From positions 434,001 to 498,000 of the forward strand of contig CP144169.1 of assembly GCA_039636785.1 (NCBI GenBank): 64,000 nt of DNA, read 5' to 3'. Shown in pieces: positions 19,110-27,081 of this stretch. The notes under the pieces were generated by a model. That model ran no database searches, was not told the origin of the DNA, and worked only from the letters and a program-made list of their open reading frames with translations. Each line of letters opens with the position of its first letter. The first letter of the stretch is position 1. A program made the position numbers and the translations under genes. Source of the DNA: Micrococcaceae bacterium Sec5.7 (lineage in GTDB: Bacteria; Actinomycetota; Actinomycetes; Actinomycetales; Micrococcaceae).

Positions 19110-19363
19110 CGCTTTACATCCAGGCGGGAGAACCTTGGGATGAGGGCAACGTCCCGTTCGAGGGCACGCACCGCTGCGAAGGCCGTCTCTAGGGAAACGT
19201 TCTCTCCTTGTTCCAGCCGCACAATTGTATGGCGGCTGGCATTGATGAGTTCGGCCAAGCCGCTCTGCGTCAATCCGCGTTCTTGCCGTGCCACCCGGAC
19301 CGACGCCCCGAACGACTTGGCGTCCACGGCTCGAAAGAACGGAGTCTCAACCGGGTGTTCCAT
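19106..19363 (-). CDS. hipB: HipB-like XRE-family antitoxin
   Basis: An 85-residue helix-turn-helix protein: SVRVARQERGLTQSGLAELI and NASRHTIVRLEQGENVSLET form a Cro/XRE DNA-binding domain (residues 19-59). It immediately precedes and overlaps hipA, the standard antitoxin-first order. Its ribosome site lies inside a repeat element upstream (see the operator), which implies tight autorepression. Confidence 0.85.
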   Translation of the reverse strand: MEHPVETPFFRAVDAKSFGASVRVARQERGLTQSGLAELINASRHTIVRLEQGENVSLETAFAAVRALERDVALIPRFSRLDVKR

Positions 19364-19449
19364 ATCTTCACCATATCAAGACATACAGCCAAATGGTGAA
19401 GATCATGAACATTTGATAGTTATCGGGGAATGTTCAACATCTTCACCAT
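19364..19449. promoter_or_regulatory. hipBA operator with three copies of ATCTTCACCAT
   Basis: ATCTTCACCAT occurs at 19364-19374 (plus), as its exact reverse complement at 19393-19403, and again at 19439-19449 (plus). The copy next to the hipB ATG doubles as its ribosome site on the minus strand (GGTGAAG). Between them a second inverted repeat, TGAACATT (19406-19413) and AATGTTCA (19429-19436), is perfect over eight bases. This fits HipB-dimer sites spanning the promoter and start. Confidence 0.75.
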
Positions 19450-19517
19450 GCCTTCATCTCGCCGATGCTGTCTGGCCCACGACGGCGGATCTCACATCAG
19501 CAGCGCGACAGTAGCTG

Positions 19518-20018
19518 TCAGGGGTTCAAGCCCTTGGCGTACGCGGCCTGCCCCACGTGCTGGAGGCAGTCGGCGATCGTGCTGAGGAGCCGCACGCCGA
19601 GGGTGACGGGCGGGTCCCACCGGGTGTCGACGATGCGGTCCCAGTCCTCGTCGCCGAGCGTCTGCAGAAAGTCCACGGTCTGCCGGTGAACGGCGTCGTA
19701 GTATTCGAGCAGCAGCGCCGGTGGGGCCTTCACCGAATCGACTTTGTCGCTCGAATGACCGTACCCGGTGTCACGCTCGGGAAGCGGCAGGTCGAAGCGG
19801 CCCACAAACCCCTGAGAGGTCCAGACCTGTTTTAGGCCGGCGGCGGCGGCGACCTGAGCGTCCTCCACCCGGCCAAGGTGCCAGATCAACCACGCAATCG
19901 AGTTTCCGGTGCCGGCGGGCCGGCGGACCAGAACCTCGTCGTCCACCCCTTGAAGAGTGGCAGCCACGGTCTCGCGGATCCGGCCGAAGGCGTCCAGCAG
20001 CAGTTCGTTGGATTTCAT
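19518..20018 (-). CDS. DinB-family protein (DUF664-like)
   Basis: A 166-residue four-helix-bundle protein. It has SIAWLIWHLGRVEDAQVA with the first metal-type His (about residues 40-57), LLLEYYDAVHRQTVDFLQTLGDEDWDRIVD, and the closing LQHVGQAAYAKGL with the last His. These three His positions mark DinB/DUF664 thiol-transferase-like proteins. It is the complete relative of the fragment at 17445-17775. Substrate unknown. Confidence 0.85.
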   Translation of the reverse strand: MKSNELLLDAFGRIRETVAATLQGVDDEVLVRRPAGTGNSIAWLIWHLGRVEDAQVAAAAGLKQVWTSQGFVGRFDLPLPERDTGYGHSSDKVDSVKAPPALLLEYYDAVHRQTVDFLQTLGDEDWDRIVDTRWDPPVTLGVRLLSTIADCLQHVGQAAYAKGLNP

Positions 20019-20124
20019 CGAGTCTCCTCACTGTGCATTTTTCGGTGAGCCCATGCTCGCACGGAAGCTACGCCACCGGAACCCGGTCGTTGCCCCGGGC
20101 TGACGGCCTTGCGATACTTCACAC

Positions 20125-20445
20125 ATGGCTCTCCTCCCTGCCACCTTCGCCGAGGACGTTATCAATCAGCCGGCCCGCGTCCAGTTCGAGGCATTCCTCA
20201 ATGAGCACCGCAGCATGCTCAACTCCTGTTTGAACGGACTGGGCGAGGAGCAGGCGCGCCGGTCCCTGATGCCATCACGGACCACGCTGCTCGGCCTGGT
20301 GAAGCATGCGACCTTTGTGGAAAAAGTCTGGTTTGACGAAGCCATCACGTGCCGGTCCCGCGCCGAGATCGGCATCCCGGCCACACCGGACGAGTCGTTT
20401 ATCCTCGATGACCAGGACACCATCGCTGCCGTCCAGCAAGCGTAA
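20125..20445 (+). CDS. C-terminally truncated DinB/DUF664-family protein
   Basis: A 106-residue frame beginning MALLPATFAEDVINQPARVQ, then LNEHRSMLNSCLNGLGEEQA and LLGLVKHATFVEKVWFDEA, the first two helices of a DUF664 domain with one metal-site His. It stops after TIAAVQQA, where relatives carry some 60 more residues including the other His. The convergent GYD gene ends five bases away, so the missing 3' part was probably lost in a rearrangement. It is divergent from the intact DinB gene. Confidence 0.65.
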   Translation: MALLPATFAEDVINQPARVQFEAFLNEHRSMLNSCLNGLGEEQARRSLMPSRTTLLGLVKHATFVEKVWFDEAITCRSRAEIGIPATPDESFILDDQDTIAAVQQA

Positions 20446-20450
20446 CCGCC

Positions 20451-20771
20451 CTACTGCCCGGGGGCCCGGTATGACGGCGTCTTTTTGGCCGCTTCGTCGA
20501 TGTCTTCCGGCGTCATAAGCGGCTTCAGACGCACGTTCACGTTGCCCGTCGAATTGATCATCAGAGAAAGGGCTGCGGCGCCCGCCTGGTCCGGGACATC
20601 AAAGACGCCCACGACGTCGGTGTCTCCGAAGGCGTAATAGAAGCTTTCAAGCGATCCGCCCACGGAATTGAGGGCGTCGACCAACGCGGCACGCCGCTTC
20701 GTGCCGCCTTCGTGCATGAGTCCCTTGATTCCCTCGCCCACGTAATTCGCTTCAAACAAATACTTGGTCAT
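20451..20771 (-). CDS. GYD-domain protein
   Basis: 106 residues from ATG 20771 (MTKYLFEANYVGEGIKGLMH...). It matches the GYD family: a YxxxYGxGIKGL opening, GGSLESFYYAFGDTDVVGVFDVPD in the middle and a ferredoxin-like alpha/beta pattern. Such proteins are small stress- or quorum-associated proteins of unknown reaction. No operon partner. Confidence 0.8.
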   Translation of the reverse strand: MTKYLFEANYVGEGIKGLMHEGGTKRRAALVDALNSVGGSLESFYYAFGDTDVVGVFDVPDQAGAAALSLMINSTGNVNVRLKPLMTPEDIDEAAKKTPSYRAPGQ

Positions 20772-21093
20772 GGTCTTTCCTGTTCCGTGATATCCAGGAC
20801 GCGGGCACCCGAGGGTGTGCCTGACACACGTGGCGGAGGGTCCTGGAGCGGTCACCGGAGTGGGGCCGTGCGCACAGCGTAGGCTCTCTTCCGCCCACTG
20901 ACAACGGCCGCTGCAAACTCCGCGGGCGGCAGGCACATCTGCACCATGTTCGCGATCACCGCTCACGGGCTGTTCGCCTGCCTCACGCCGAATAAATCAG
21001 GTAATTTCGGAGAGGGACTCCGGCGATAGGCGCCGCGGACCTCCAGCTCGGACGGGCCCCAAGGTGCCAGAAACTGGTGCTGGGCAGCCGAAG

Positions 21094-21861
21094 CTACAGA
21101 ACCTTGGAAAGAAACGCCTTCGTCCGCTCATGCCGGGGATTGCCGAGCAAGTCGCGGGGCGGTCCTGATTCAACCACCACGCCGCCGTCCATGAAGGCGA
21201 TGGAGTTCGCCACTTCCCTGGCAAAACCCATCTCATGAGTCACCACAATCATTGTCATCCCGCTCGTTGCCAGTTCCTTCATCACATCCAGCACCTCACC
21301 CACCAGCTCCGGGTCCAGGGCACTGGTCGGTTCATCGAAGAGCATCAGCTTGGGGTCCATGGCAAGCGCGCGTGCGATGGCCACGCGCTGCTGCTGTCCC
21401 CCGGACAGGTGCGCCGCATAATGGTCTGCCTTGTCTCCGAGTCCCACACGCTCCATGAGCTCGATGGCACGCTGGGTGGCCTTCGCCTTCGGAATGCCTT
21501 TGACCCGCATGGGTGCCTGGCTGATGTTTTCCAGGGCCGTCATATGCGGAAACAGGTTGAAGCGCTGGAACACCATCCCGATGTCCCGGCGCTGGAGCGC
21601 TGCTTCCTTGGGTTTGAGCTCGTGGAGCTTGTCGCCTTTTTGCCGGTACCCCACCAGCTGCCCTTCCACGAAGAGGCGGCCGGCGTCGATTCTTTCAAGG
21701 TGGTTGATGCAGCGAAGGAAGGTGGACTTGCCGGAGCCGCTGGGGCCCACCACACACAGCACCTCCCCGGCCTGGACTTCCAGGCTGATGCTGCGCAACA
21801 CCCTGTTGGAGCCGAAGCTCTTGGACACCCGGTCCGCACGAACCATCGGTGCAGTGCTCAT
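21094..21861 (-). CDS. polar amino acid ABC transporter ATP-binding protein
   Basis: 255 residues with Walker [13 protein letters not shown] (about 39-50), Q-loop, signature [15 protein letters not shown] (about 148-162), Walker [13 protein letters not shown] (about 168-179) and the H-loop VVTHEMGF. It is the GlnQ-type subunit. Its start overlaps the permease stop by four bases, so the order on the minus strand is binding protein, permease, ATPase. Confidence 0.9.
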   Translation of the reverse strand: MSTAPMVRADRVSKSFGSNRVLRSISLEVQAGEVLCVVGPSGSGKSTFLRCINHLERIDAGRLFVEGQLVGYRQKGDKLHELKPKEAALQRRDIGMVFQRFNLFPHMTALENISQAPMRVKGIPKAKATQRAIELMERVGLGDKADHYAAHLSGGQQQRVAIARALAMDPKLMLFDEPTSALDPELVGEVLDVMKELATSGMTMIVVTHEMGFAREVANSIAFMDGGVVVESGPPRDLLGNPRHERTKAFLSKVL

Positions 21862-22841
21862 CCCTTGCCTCCCAGCTCATTGCCCAGCGGCGCGCCGGTA
21901 ACTGCGGTCACCGCAGGGTCCGTTTCCGACGTCGGCCCTGCCTTACGCCGCCCCGTGCCGCGGGAAAAACGCTTTTCAATAAAGTGCTGGCCAACCATCA
22001 GGACCGAGGTGAAAAGCAAGTACCAGATCGAGGCAACAATCAGCAGCGGCACCGGCGTGAACGTGACGGCGGAGATGCCGCGGGACACCCCGTAGAGGTC
22101 CACGCTGAGGGGGATCGCGGCCACCAGCGACGTCGTCTTGAGCATCGAAATCACCTCGTTGCCGGTGGGCGGAATGATGATCTTCATGGCCTGCGGCACC
22201 ACCACATAACGCATGGTCTGACCCCAAGACATCGCGAGCGCCGTCGAAGCCTCCTCCTGGCCCTCATCCACGGACAGCAGCCCCGCACGGACGATCTCCG
22301 ACATGTAGGCAGCCTCATTCAGCGCCAGCCCGACCACCGCGGTGACGAAGAGGTTAGTGAAAACGCCGTTCGGAACGGTGATCCACGGTGTCATGAACGG
22401 CAGCCCCACCGTGAACACGGGGTAGATGAGCGACACAATGCCCCAGAACACCAGCTGGACGTAGACCGGTGTCCCCCGGAAGATCCACAGGTACAGCCAC
22501 GCCACACTCTTGACCACCGGATTCGGCGAGAGCCGCATGATGGCCAGGAGCAGCCCCAGGATGATGGCGGCGATCATGGAATAGACGGTCAGCGTCAACG
22601 TCACCCATGCCGCCTGGCTGATCCGGCGGTCGAAGATGTACTTGCCCACCTCCGCCCAGCCGTAGTCCGGGCGCTGCGAGGCGTCTACAATGAAAAGCGC
22701 CAGCAGAAGCACCAGAACGACGGCGATCGACATCCGCCACGGGTGACGCAGGGGAACCGCCGTAATGGCTTCCCCCTGTGTTTCAGCTCCGTCTGACGCG
22801 GAGTCCGCCCGCTGCACCGCGGCGGGGTTGGGAACAGTCAC
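21858..22841 (-). CDS. polar amino acid ABC transporter permease
   Basis: 327 residues with a cytosolic N-terminal tail, one early span ([19 protein letters not shown]), then the HisM/GlnP-type permease core with five further spans. The coupling helix carries [20 protein letters not shown] and the [13 protein letters not shown]ase-contact motif. The C-terminal hydrophilic tail is longer than usual. It pairs with the adjacent ATPase as a homodimer-type permease. The substrate, an amino acid, is inferred from the family. Confidence 0.88.
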   Translation of the reverse strand: MTVPNPAAVQRADSASDGAETQGEAITAVPLRHPWRMSIAVVLVLLLALFIVDASQRPDYGWAEVGKYIFDRRISQAAWVTLTLTVYSMIAAIILGLLLAIMRLSPNPVVKSVAWLYLWIFRGTPVYVQLVFWGIVSLIYPVFTVGLPFMTPWITVPNGVFTNLFVTAVVGLALNEAAYMSEIVRAGLLSVDEGQEEASTALAMSWGQTMRYVVVPQAMKIIIPPTGNEVISMLKTTSLVAAIPLSVDLYGVSRGISAVTFTPVPLLIVASIWYLLFTSVLMVGQHFIEKRFSRGTGRRKAGPTSETDPAVTAVTGAPLGNELGGKG

Positions 22842-22847
22842 TGGCGG

Positions 22848-23707
22848 CTAGCCTTTCGACGACGCCACGTTGAGCGCCGCCGTCTTGATGCCGCCGCTTT
22901 CCACGCCCCACTTGGACAGGATCTTGTGGTAGGTTCCGTCGTCGATCAATGCCTGCAGGGCCTTTTGCAGCACCGGGGTGAACGCGCTGCCCTTGTCCAC
23001 CGGAATGCCGTACGGCGCCACTTCAAAGGCGTCCCCGGCAGTCTGCAGCTTGTCCTTCGTCTGGGAGATCGCATACAGCGTGACCGGCGAGTCCGCACTC
23101 ATCGCGTCAACCTGCCCAACCACGACGGCGTTGGTGGCCTGGTCCTGGGCGTCGTACTTGAAGACGGTGATGGCGGGCTTGCCCGCATCCGTACAGGCCT
23201 TGGACTTGGCCGGCACCTCATGGGTGTCCTCGTACGTGGTGGCTTGGACGGCAACCTTGAGCCCGCAGGCATTGTCCGGGTCCACGGTCTTGCCCTTGGG
23301 CGATGCCCACTGAATGCCTGCCGAGAAATAGTTGATGAAGTCCACCTGCTTTTCACGTTCCAGGGTGTCGGTGAAAGAAGACATCCCCATGTCGTCCTTT
23401 CCGGCCTTGACGGCGGGCAGGATGTTGTCGAACGTGCCAACGTCAAAGTTGACCTTCAGCCCGAGCACCTGACCCAGCGCTTTGGTGAGATCCACTGACC
23501 AGCCGGCAGGGGCGCCGTCGGAATTCTTGAATTCGTTAGGTGGGTAATTGTTGGCCATTCCGACATTCAGCACGCCTGCAGACTTGATCTTTTCCGGCAG
23601 CAAGCCGCAATCGATTCATTCTTTTGCACGGAGACCTCCGCGGAAGCAGACGTTTTATCCGCGGCTGCAGGAGCACTATTGTCAACGCATCCTGAAAGCA
23701 GGACGAG
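22848..23707 (-). pseudogene. polar amino acid ABC transporter substrate-binding lipoprotein, frameshifted near the N-terminus
   Basis: From 23603 down, the frame gives 251 residues of a family-3 solute-binding protein (AGVLNVGMANNYPPNEFKN..., GTFDNILPAVKAGKDDMGMS). No signal peptide precedes it in frame. In another frame directly upstream lies a lipobox (VLLSGC, Cys codon 23687-23689) and a linker ending VQKNESIAA. The two join if AAA rather than AA is read at 23602-23603, giving SIAALLPEKIKSAG. So the mature protein is intact but separated from its export signal by one missing base. Further upstream the signal peptide start is unclear. It belongs to the operon with the permease (6 bases away) and ATPase. 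Confidence 0.75.
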
Positions 23708-23866
23708 CCGTCGCCACGAATCCGAAAAGATACGGCTGGCCGAAGGAGCAGATGTCAGCGCCGCGAGGGCATTCAGGATGTCGCTGCCGCGGCGGCTTCC
23801 ACAACCGGCTGATGTGACAAGGCATGAATCCGTGGACTCGGATACCGTGGGATGGAAATCTGGCTG

Positions 23867-24127
23867 TCACCTATCCGGGGCGGGGCCTGGACACGACCCT
23901 GACGGCGAGCGCGAGGTTACGACCCTCCTTGCGTCATGGATCAGGGACCAGATCCTCGATGACGCCTCCCTCCGCTCCTGCCACAGCAGCACAAAGGCAA
24001 CACTGCTCAGGGCCGGCTGCGCGGAAACGTACAGGCCGTGGCTGGAGGCAATGCCGACCACGCTGTACGGCACACTCTTCAGCGCGGTCAGCACCAACGC
24101 CAACGCTAGGAGGGCACCCGGCCGCAC
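23867..24127 (-). CDS. small putative membrane protein or C-terminal fragment
   Basis: An 86-residue frame (GTG start) with two likely membrane spans (ALLALALVLTALKS and LSSVAFVLLWQ) and coding-like third positions. The open frame continues upstream into the SnoaL gene without a better start, so this may be the tail of a lost membrane protein. No family recognised. Confidence 0.35.
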   Translation of the reverse strand: MRPGALLALALVLTALKSVPYSVVGIASSHGLYVSAQPALSSVAFVLLWQERREASSRIWSLIHDARRVVTSRSPSGSCPGPAPDR

Positions 24128-24201
24128 CGCGAAGCGCAGGTAGGAGCCGGTCAGGCGCCTCCTCGATGGTCCACTGCGGCTTGCGGAGCCTCCCCGCCGC
24201 G

Positions 24202-24618
24202 CTATTCGGGAAGGGCGCCGATCTGCTGCATAAGACTCATCGTGTCGGTGGTTCCCCAGTGCTCCGCGACCTTCCCATCCTGGACGCGGATAATGTCGGT
24301 CCCTCCGAATTCGACAGTCCGGCCGGTTGCCGCAACACCCATCAGCTCCCCTTGATGGGTTCCGGTAAGTACTACATGGGCAGCCTCGAGGTCTCCGTCG
24401 GAAAGTGCCGGCTCGGCTGTCTTGATCTTGATGTCTGGAAATGCCACCCGGATTGCATTGACGAAGAACCGAGCCCCTTCCTTGCCGGGCGGTTGTCCGG
24501 GAAAACCCTCCTCGTGATCGACATAGTCATCCGTTGTCAGTTCATCGATGAGAGCGAGATTTCCGCCCTCAATGACCTCTGTATAAAAACGCTTGATCAG
24601 TCCACCGCTTCCAGACAT
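24202..24618 (-). CDS. SnoaL-like ester cyclase family protein
   Basis: 138 residues from ATG 24618, with AGGAG nine bases upstream. It reads GLIKRFYTEVIEGGNLALIDELTTDDYVDHE..., then GVAATGRTVEFGGTDIIRVQDGKVAEHWGTTD, the signature of SnoaL-type NTF2-fold proteins (the His/Asp pocket residues are present). The NTF2 fold is a small cone used by cyclases, isomerases and many uncharacterised proteins, so no reaction can be named. Confidence 0.85.
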   Translation of the reverse strand: MSGSGGLIKRFYTEVIEGGNLALIDELTTDDYVDHEEGFPGQPPGKEGARFFVNAIRVAFPDIKIKTAEPALSDGDLEAAHVVLTGTHQGELMGVAATGRTVEFGGTDIIRVQDGKVAEHWGTTDTMSLMQQIGALPE

Positions 24619-24776
24619 TTTCCGACTCCTTTGTGGTATGGCCAGTGCAAGACGATCATCCCACCCCCGAGTTGCCATAGCAATGGCAGTTTGCCGCGTT
24701 CTGCGGCCTCCCTGGCCGCGCAATCCGGCCGGCATGGTTGACTGATAATCAAGGCGGCAGCCATGACAATTTCGCG

Positions 24777-25085
24777 TCAATCCATGTCCTCGCCGATGAC
24801 CAGCTCCAGCGTGGAGATCTGCATGTCGTCCAGATGCTCCTTCAGGCGCGCGATCACCGCAGTGAAGTCCGGGCGTGACCTGAACTCGTCGATCGCTTCC
24901 CTGCTTTCCCAGACCGCATAGCTGAGATAACTCCCCGGGTGGCCGAGGTCGCGTAGCAACCGCGGACGCTCCACCAGTCCGCGAAGAGGCGGACTGACGT
25001 CTCCCGACGCCGCGAATGCCTCGGCGAACGCCTGCTCATGGCCCGGCTTCACCGTCCAACGACTGGAGGTGTAGTACTTCGTCAT
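24777..25085 (-). CDS. antibiotic biosynthesis monooxygenase (ABM) family protein
   Basis: 102 residues from ATG 25085 (MTKYYTSSRWTVKPGHEQAFAEAF). It is a single ABM ferredoxin-like domain with HPGSYLSYAVWESREAIDEF in the centre and a catalytic-face Trp. Stand-alone ABM proteins are heme or quinone oxygenases or have unknown roles. Weak ribosome site; the longer open frame upstream is not coding. Confidence 0.72.
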   Translation of the reverse strand: MTKYYTSSRWTVKPGHEQAFAEAFAASGDVSPPLRGLVERPRLLRDLGHPGSYLSYAVWESREAIDEFRSRPDFTAVIARLKEHLDDMQISTLELVIGEDMD

Positions 25086-25099
25086 CTTCTGCCGGGCGC

Positions 25100-25342
25100 C
25101 TAAAACCGGGTGGGATCCGGATGTGGCGGCACCGGCCCTGGATCCGGAATAGGCAATGGCCCTGGTGCCGGGTTCGGAGCCGGGGCAGGGCCAGGCGGAA
25201 ACGGGTTGGTTGGATCCGGAGAGCCGGGGGTGGGGCCCTGCTCCGGCGGAGGAGACGCGCCTGACGTCGTGAATTGCGTGACGCCCGATGATCTCATCGC
25301 CGTTTCGTTTCTGTCGGCGGACGTCCCGGGTGAAGCCGCCAT
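25100..25342 (-). other. proline-rich low-complexity stretch
   Basis: On the minus strand a frame encodes a tail of P, G, D and N residues (PPGPAPAPNPAPGPLPIPDP) ending at 25100. The opposite strand reads as a Gly-rich frame of the same kind. It could be the C-terminal tail of a lost surface protein or merely GC-rich simple sequence. Confidence 0.3.
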
Positions 25343-25364
25343 CGGCGTTCTGAAGACCCAATCA

Positions 25365-25407
25365 CCTCTTTGTAAAAACGCTTGATTAGTCCAGTCCCGT
25401 CAGCCAT
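25365..25407 (-). pseudogene. N-terminal remnant of a second SnoaL-like gene
   Basis: From 25407 the minus strand reads MADGTGLIKRFYKEVIG, nearly the start of the intact SnoaL gene at 24618 (MSGSGGLIKRFYTEVIE). The similarity extends into the ribosome site (AAAGGTGTCGGAAATG versus AAAGGAGTCGGAAAATG), then ends. A partial duplication left only the first 14 or so codons. Confidence 0.55.
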
Positions 25408-25510
25408 TTCCGACACCTTTGTAGATGAGACCGTCCAATAATCTTCCCACTCCGGTCTTGCCGCATCAACGGCCGCGTGCTGTTTCTCCAGGGTTATCCG
25501 GACCGGATGA

Positions 25511-27013
25511 TCAGCCCCGCGGGATGGCCATGTATTTGGTTTCGAGGAATTCCTCGATGCCCACACGGCCGCCTTCACGGCCGAGTCCGGACGCCTTGAC
25601 CCCGCCAAACGGAGCCGCAGGGTTGGAGACGATGCCCGTGTTCAAGCCAACCATGCCGACTTCCAGGGCGTCCCCCATCCGGAAGCCGCGGTCCACGTCC
25701 TGGGTGAAGAGGTAGCCCACGAGCCCCCAGGGGGTGTCGTTGGCCATCCGGATGACTTCTTCCTCGGTATCGAAGGGCACCACCGGAGCCACGGGCCCGA
25801 AGATCTCCTGGCTCATCAGGTCCGATGACGGGCTGACTCCGGACAGTACGGTGGGCGTGTAGAAGTAGCCGGGACGTTCGGGACGGGAGCCTCCGCAGAC
25901 CACTGTTGCGCCCTTGGACACGGCGTCATCCACTAGCTGCTGCACCTTAGTGAGCGCCTTTTCTTCCACGAGGGGGCCGACGTCGGTGCCTGGCTCGGCG
26001 CCGTCGCCCACCGTGAGTGCCTCGAGGCGAGCCGCGAGCCGGCGGGCAAATTCGTCAGCGATGGGACTCTGGACGAAGAACCGGTTGGCTGCCGTGCAGG
26101 CCTCGCCCATGTTGCGCATCTTGGCGGCCACTGCTCCCTCGACGGCACGGTCCAGGTCTGCGTCCTGGAAGACGATGAAGGGCGCGTTTCCGCCCAGTTC
26201 CATCGACGAGCGCATGACGTGCTCGGAGGCCTGCCGCAGCAGGCGGACACCCACCTCGGTGGAACCGGTGAAGCTGACCTTCCGGGCAATTCCGCTGGAC
26301 ATCCAGGGCGAAACCACCTGTGAGGCCCTGGTGGTGCAGACAACGTTCAGCACGCCCTTGGGCAGACCGGCCTCGATGAGGATGTCCACGAGCGCCAGAG
26401 AGGAAAGCGGGGTCAGGTTGGCCGGTTTGAACACCATGGTGCAGCCTGCGGCAATCGCGGGGCCGATTTTGCGCGTACCCATGGCCAGCGGGAAGTTCCA
26501 CGGCGTGACCAGCACGCACGGGCCCACCGGCTCCTTGGAGACAAGGATCCGGTTCTTGCCGTCGCCAGTGGTGGTGAGGTCGCCGCCGATGCGGACGGCT
26601 TCCTCGGAGAACCAGCGGAAGAACTCGGCAGCGTAAGCAACTTCGCCCTTTGCCTCGGCGAACGGTTTGCCCATTTCACTGGTCATGATGAGGGCCAGTT
26701 CGTCCTGGCGGGCCATGATCAGATCGAAGGCGCGCCGCAGTATTTCGCTGCGCTCGCGCGGGGAGGTCTTTGCCCATTCCTTCTGGACGCGGCCGGCCGT
26801 TTCAATGGCCCGCCGGGCGTCTTCGGGACCGCCGTCGGCCACGGTGGCGATGACCTCTTCGGTGGCGGGATTCACGACGTCGAAGCGGGCGCCGGAGGCG
26901 GCTTCCGCCCATTCGCCGTCAATGAACAGGCCGGTGCTGACCTTCGCGATGGCGTCCAGGGCCCGCTGGGAGGTACGGCCGGCTCGGGTGCTGCTGGTGG
27001 TCTGGGTAGTCAT
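25511..27013 (-). CDS. NAD-dependent (succinate-/aspartate-)semialdehyde dehydrogenase
   Basis: A 500-residue aldehyde dehydrogenase. It has VTPWNFPLAMGTRKIGPAIA (about residues 168-187), SFTGSTEVG, the general-base Glu in MELGGNAPFI, and the catalytic Cys in GEACTAANRF (Cys near 305), closing with FGGVKASGLGREGG. The profile is GabD/SSADH-like. It is third in a minus-strand run with the class III aminotransferase and the FAD/Fe-S dehydrogenase, 69 bases after the latter. In the ectoine route the equivalent enzyme (DoeC) oxidises aspartate semialdehyde to aspartate. GABA breakdown is the alternative reading, but the neighbouring M24 hydrolase and shared operator favour ectoine. Confidence 0.88.
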   Translation of the reverse strand: MTTQTTSSTRAGRTSQRALDAIAKVSTGLFIDGEWAEAASGARFDVVNPATEEVIATVADGGPEDARRAIETAGRVQKEWAKTSPRERSEILRRAFDLIMARQDELALIMTSEMGKPFAEAKGEVAYAAEFFRWFSEEAVRIGGDLTTTGDGKNRILVSKEPVGPCVLVTPWNFPLAMGTRKIGPAIAAGCTMVFKPANLTPLSSLALVDILIEAGLPKGVLNVVCTTRASQVVSPWMSSGIARKVSFTGSTEVGVRLLRQASEHVMRSSMELGGNAPFIVFQDADLDRAVEGAVAAKMRNMGEACTAANRFFVQSPIADEFARRLAARLEALTVGDGAEPGTDVGPLVEEKALTKVQQLVDDAVSKGATVVCGGSRPERPGYFYTPTVLSGVSPSSDLMSQEIFGPVAPVVPFDTEEEVIRMANDTPWGLVGYLFTQDVDRGFRMGDALEVGMVGLNTGIVSNPAAPFGGVKASGLGREGGRVGIEEFLETKYMAIPRG

Positions 27014-27081
27014 CTGGAATCCTTTTCGTTGATGGGTGGGAAGGCCGGGCAGGCCAAGGGTCCGGTAGCGGCCGCGGTGGT

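Noticed and set aside
23676..23690. ATTGTCAAC half-site resembling the GntR operator
   Set aside because: Only the left arm and spacer match, and it lies inside the coding remnant of the solute-binding protein.
21094..23707. Reading the polar amino acid ABC transporter as part of the ectoine regulon
   Set aside because: No ATTGT-N2-ACAAT site precedes it, its binding protein lacks the EhuB-like stretches, and it has a single permease gene.
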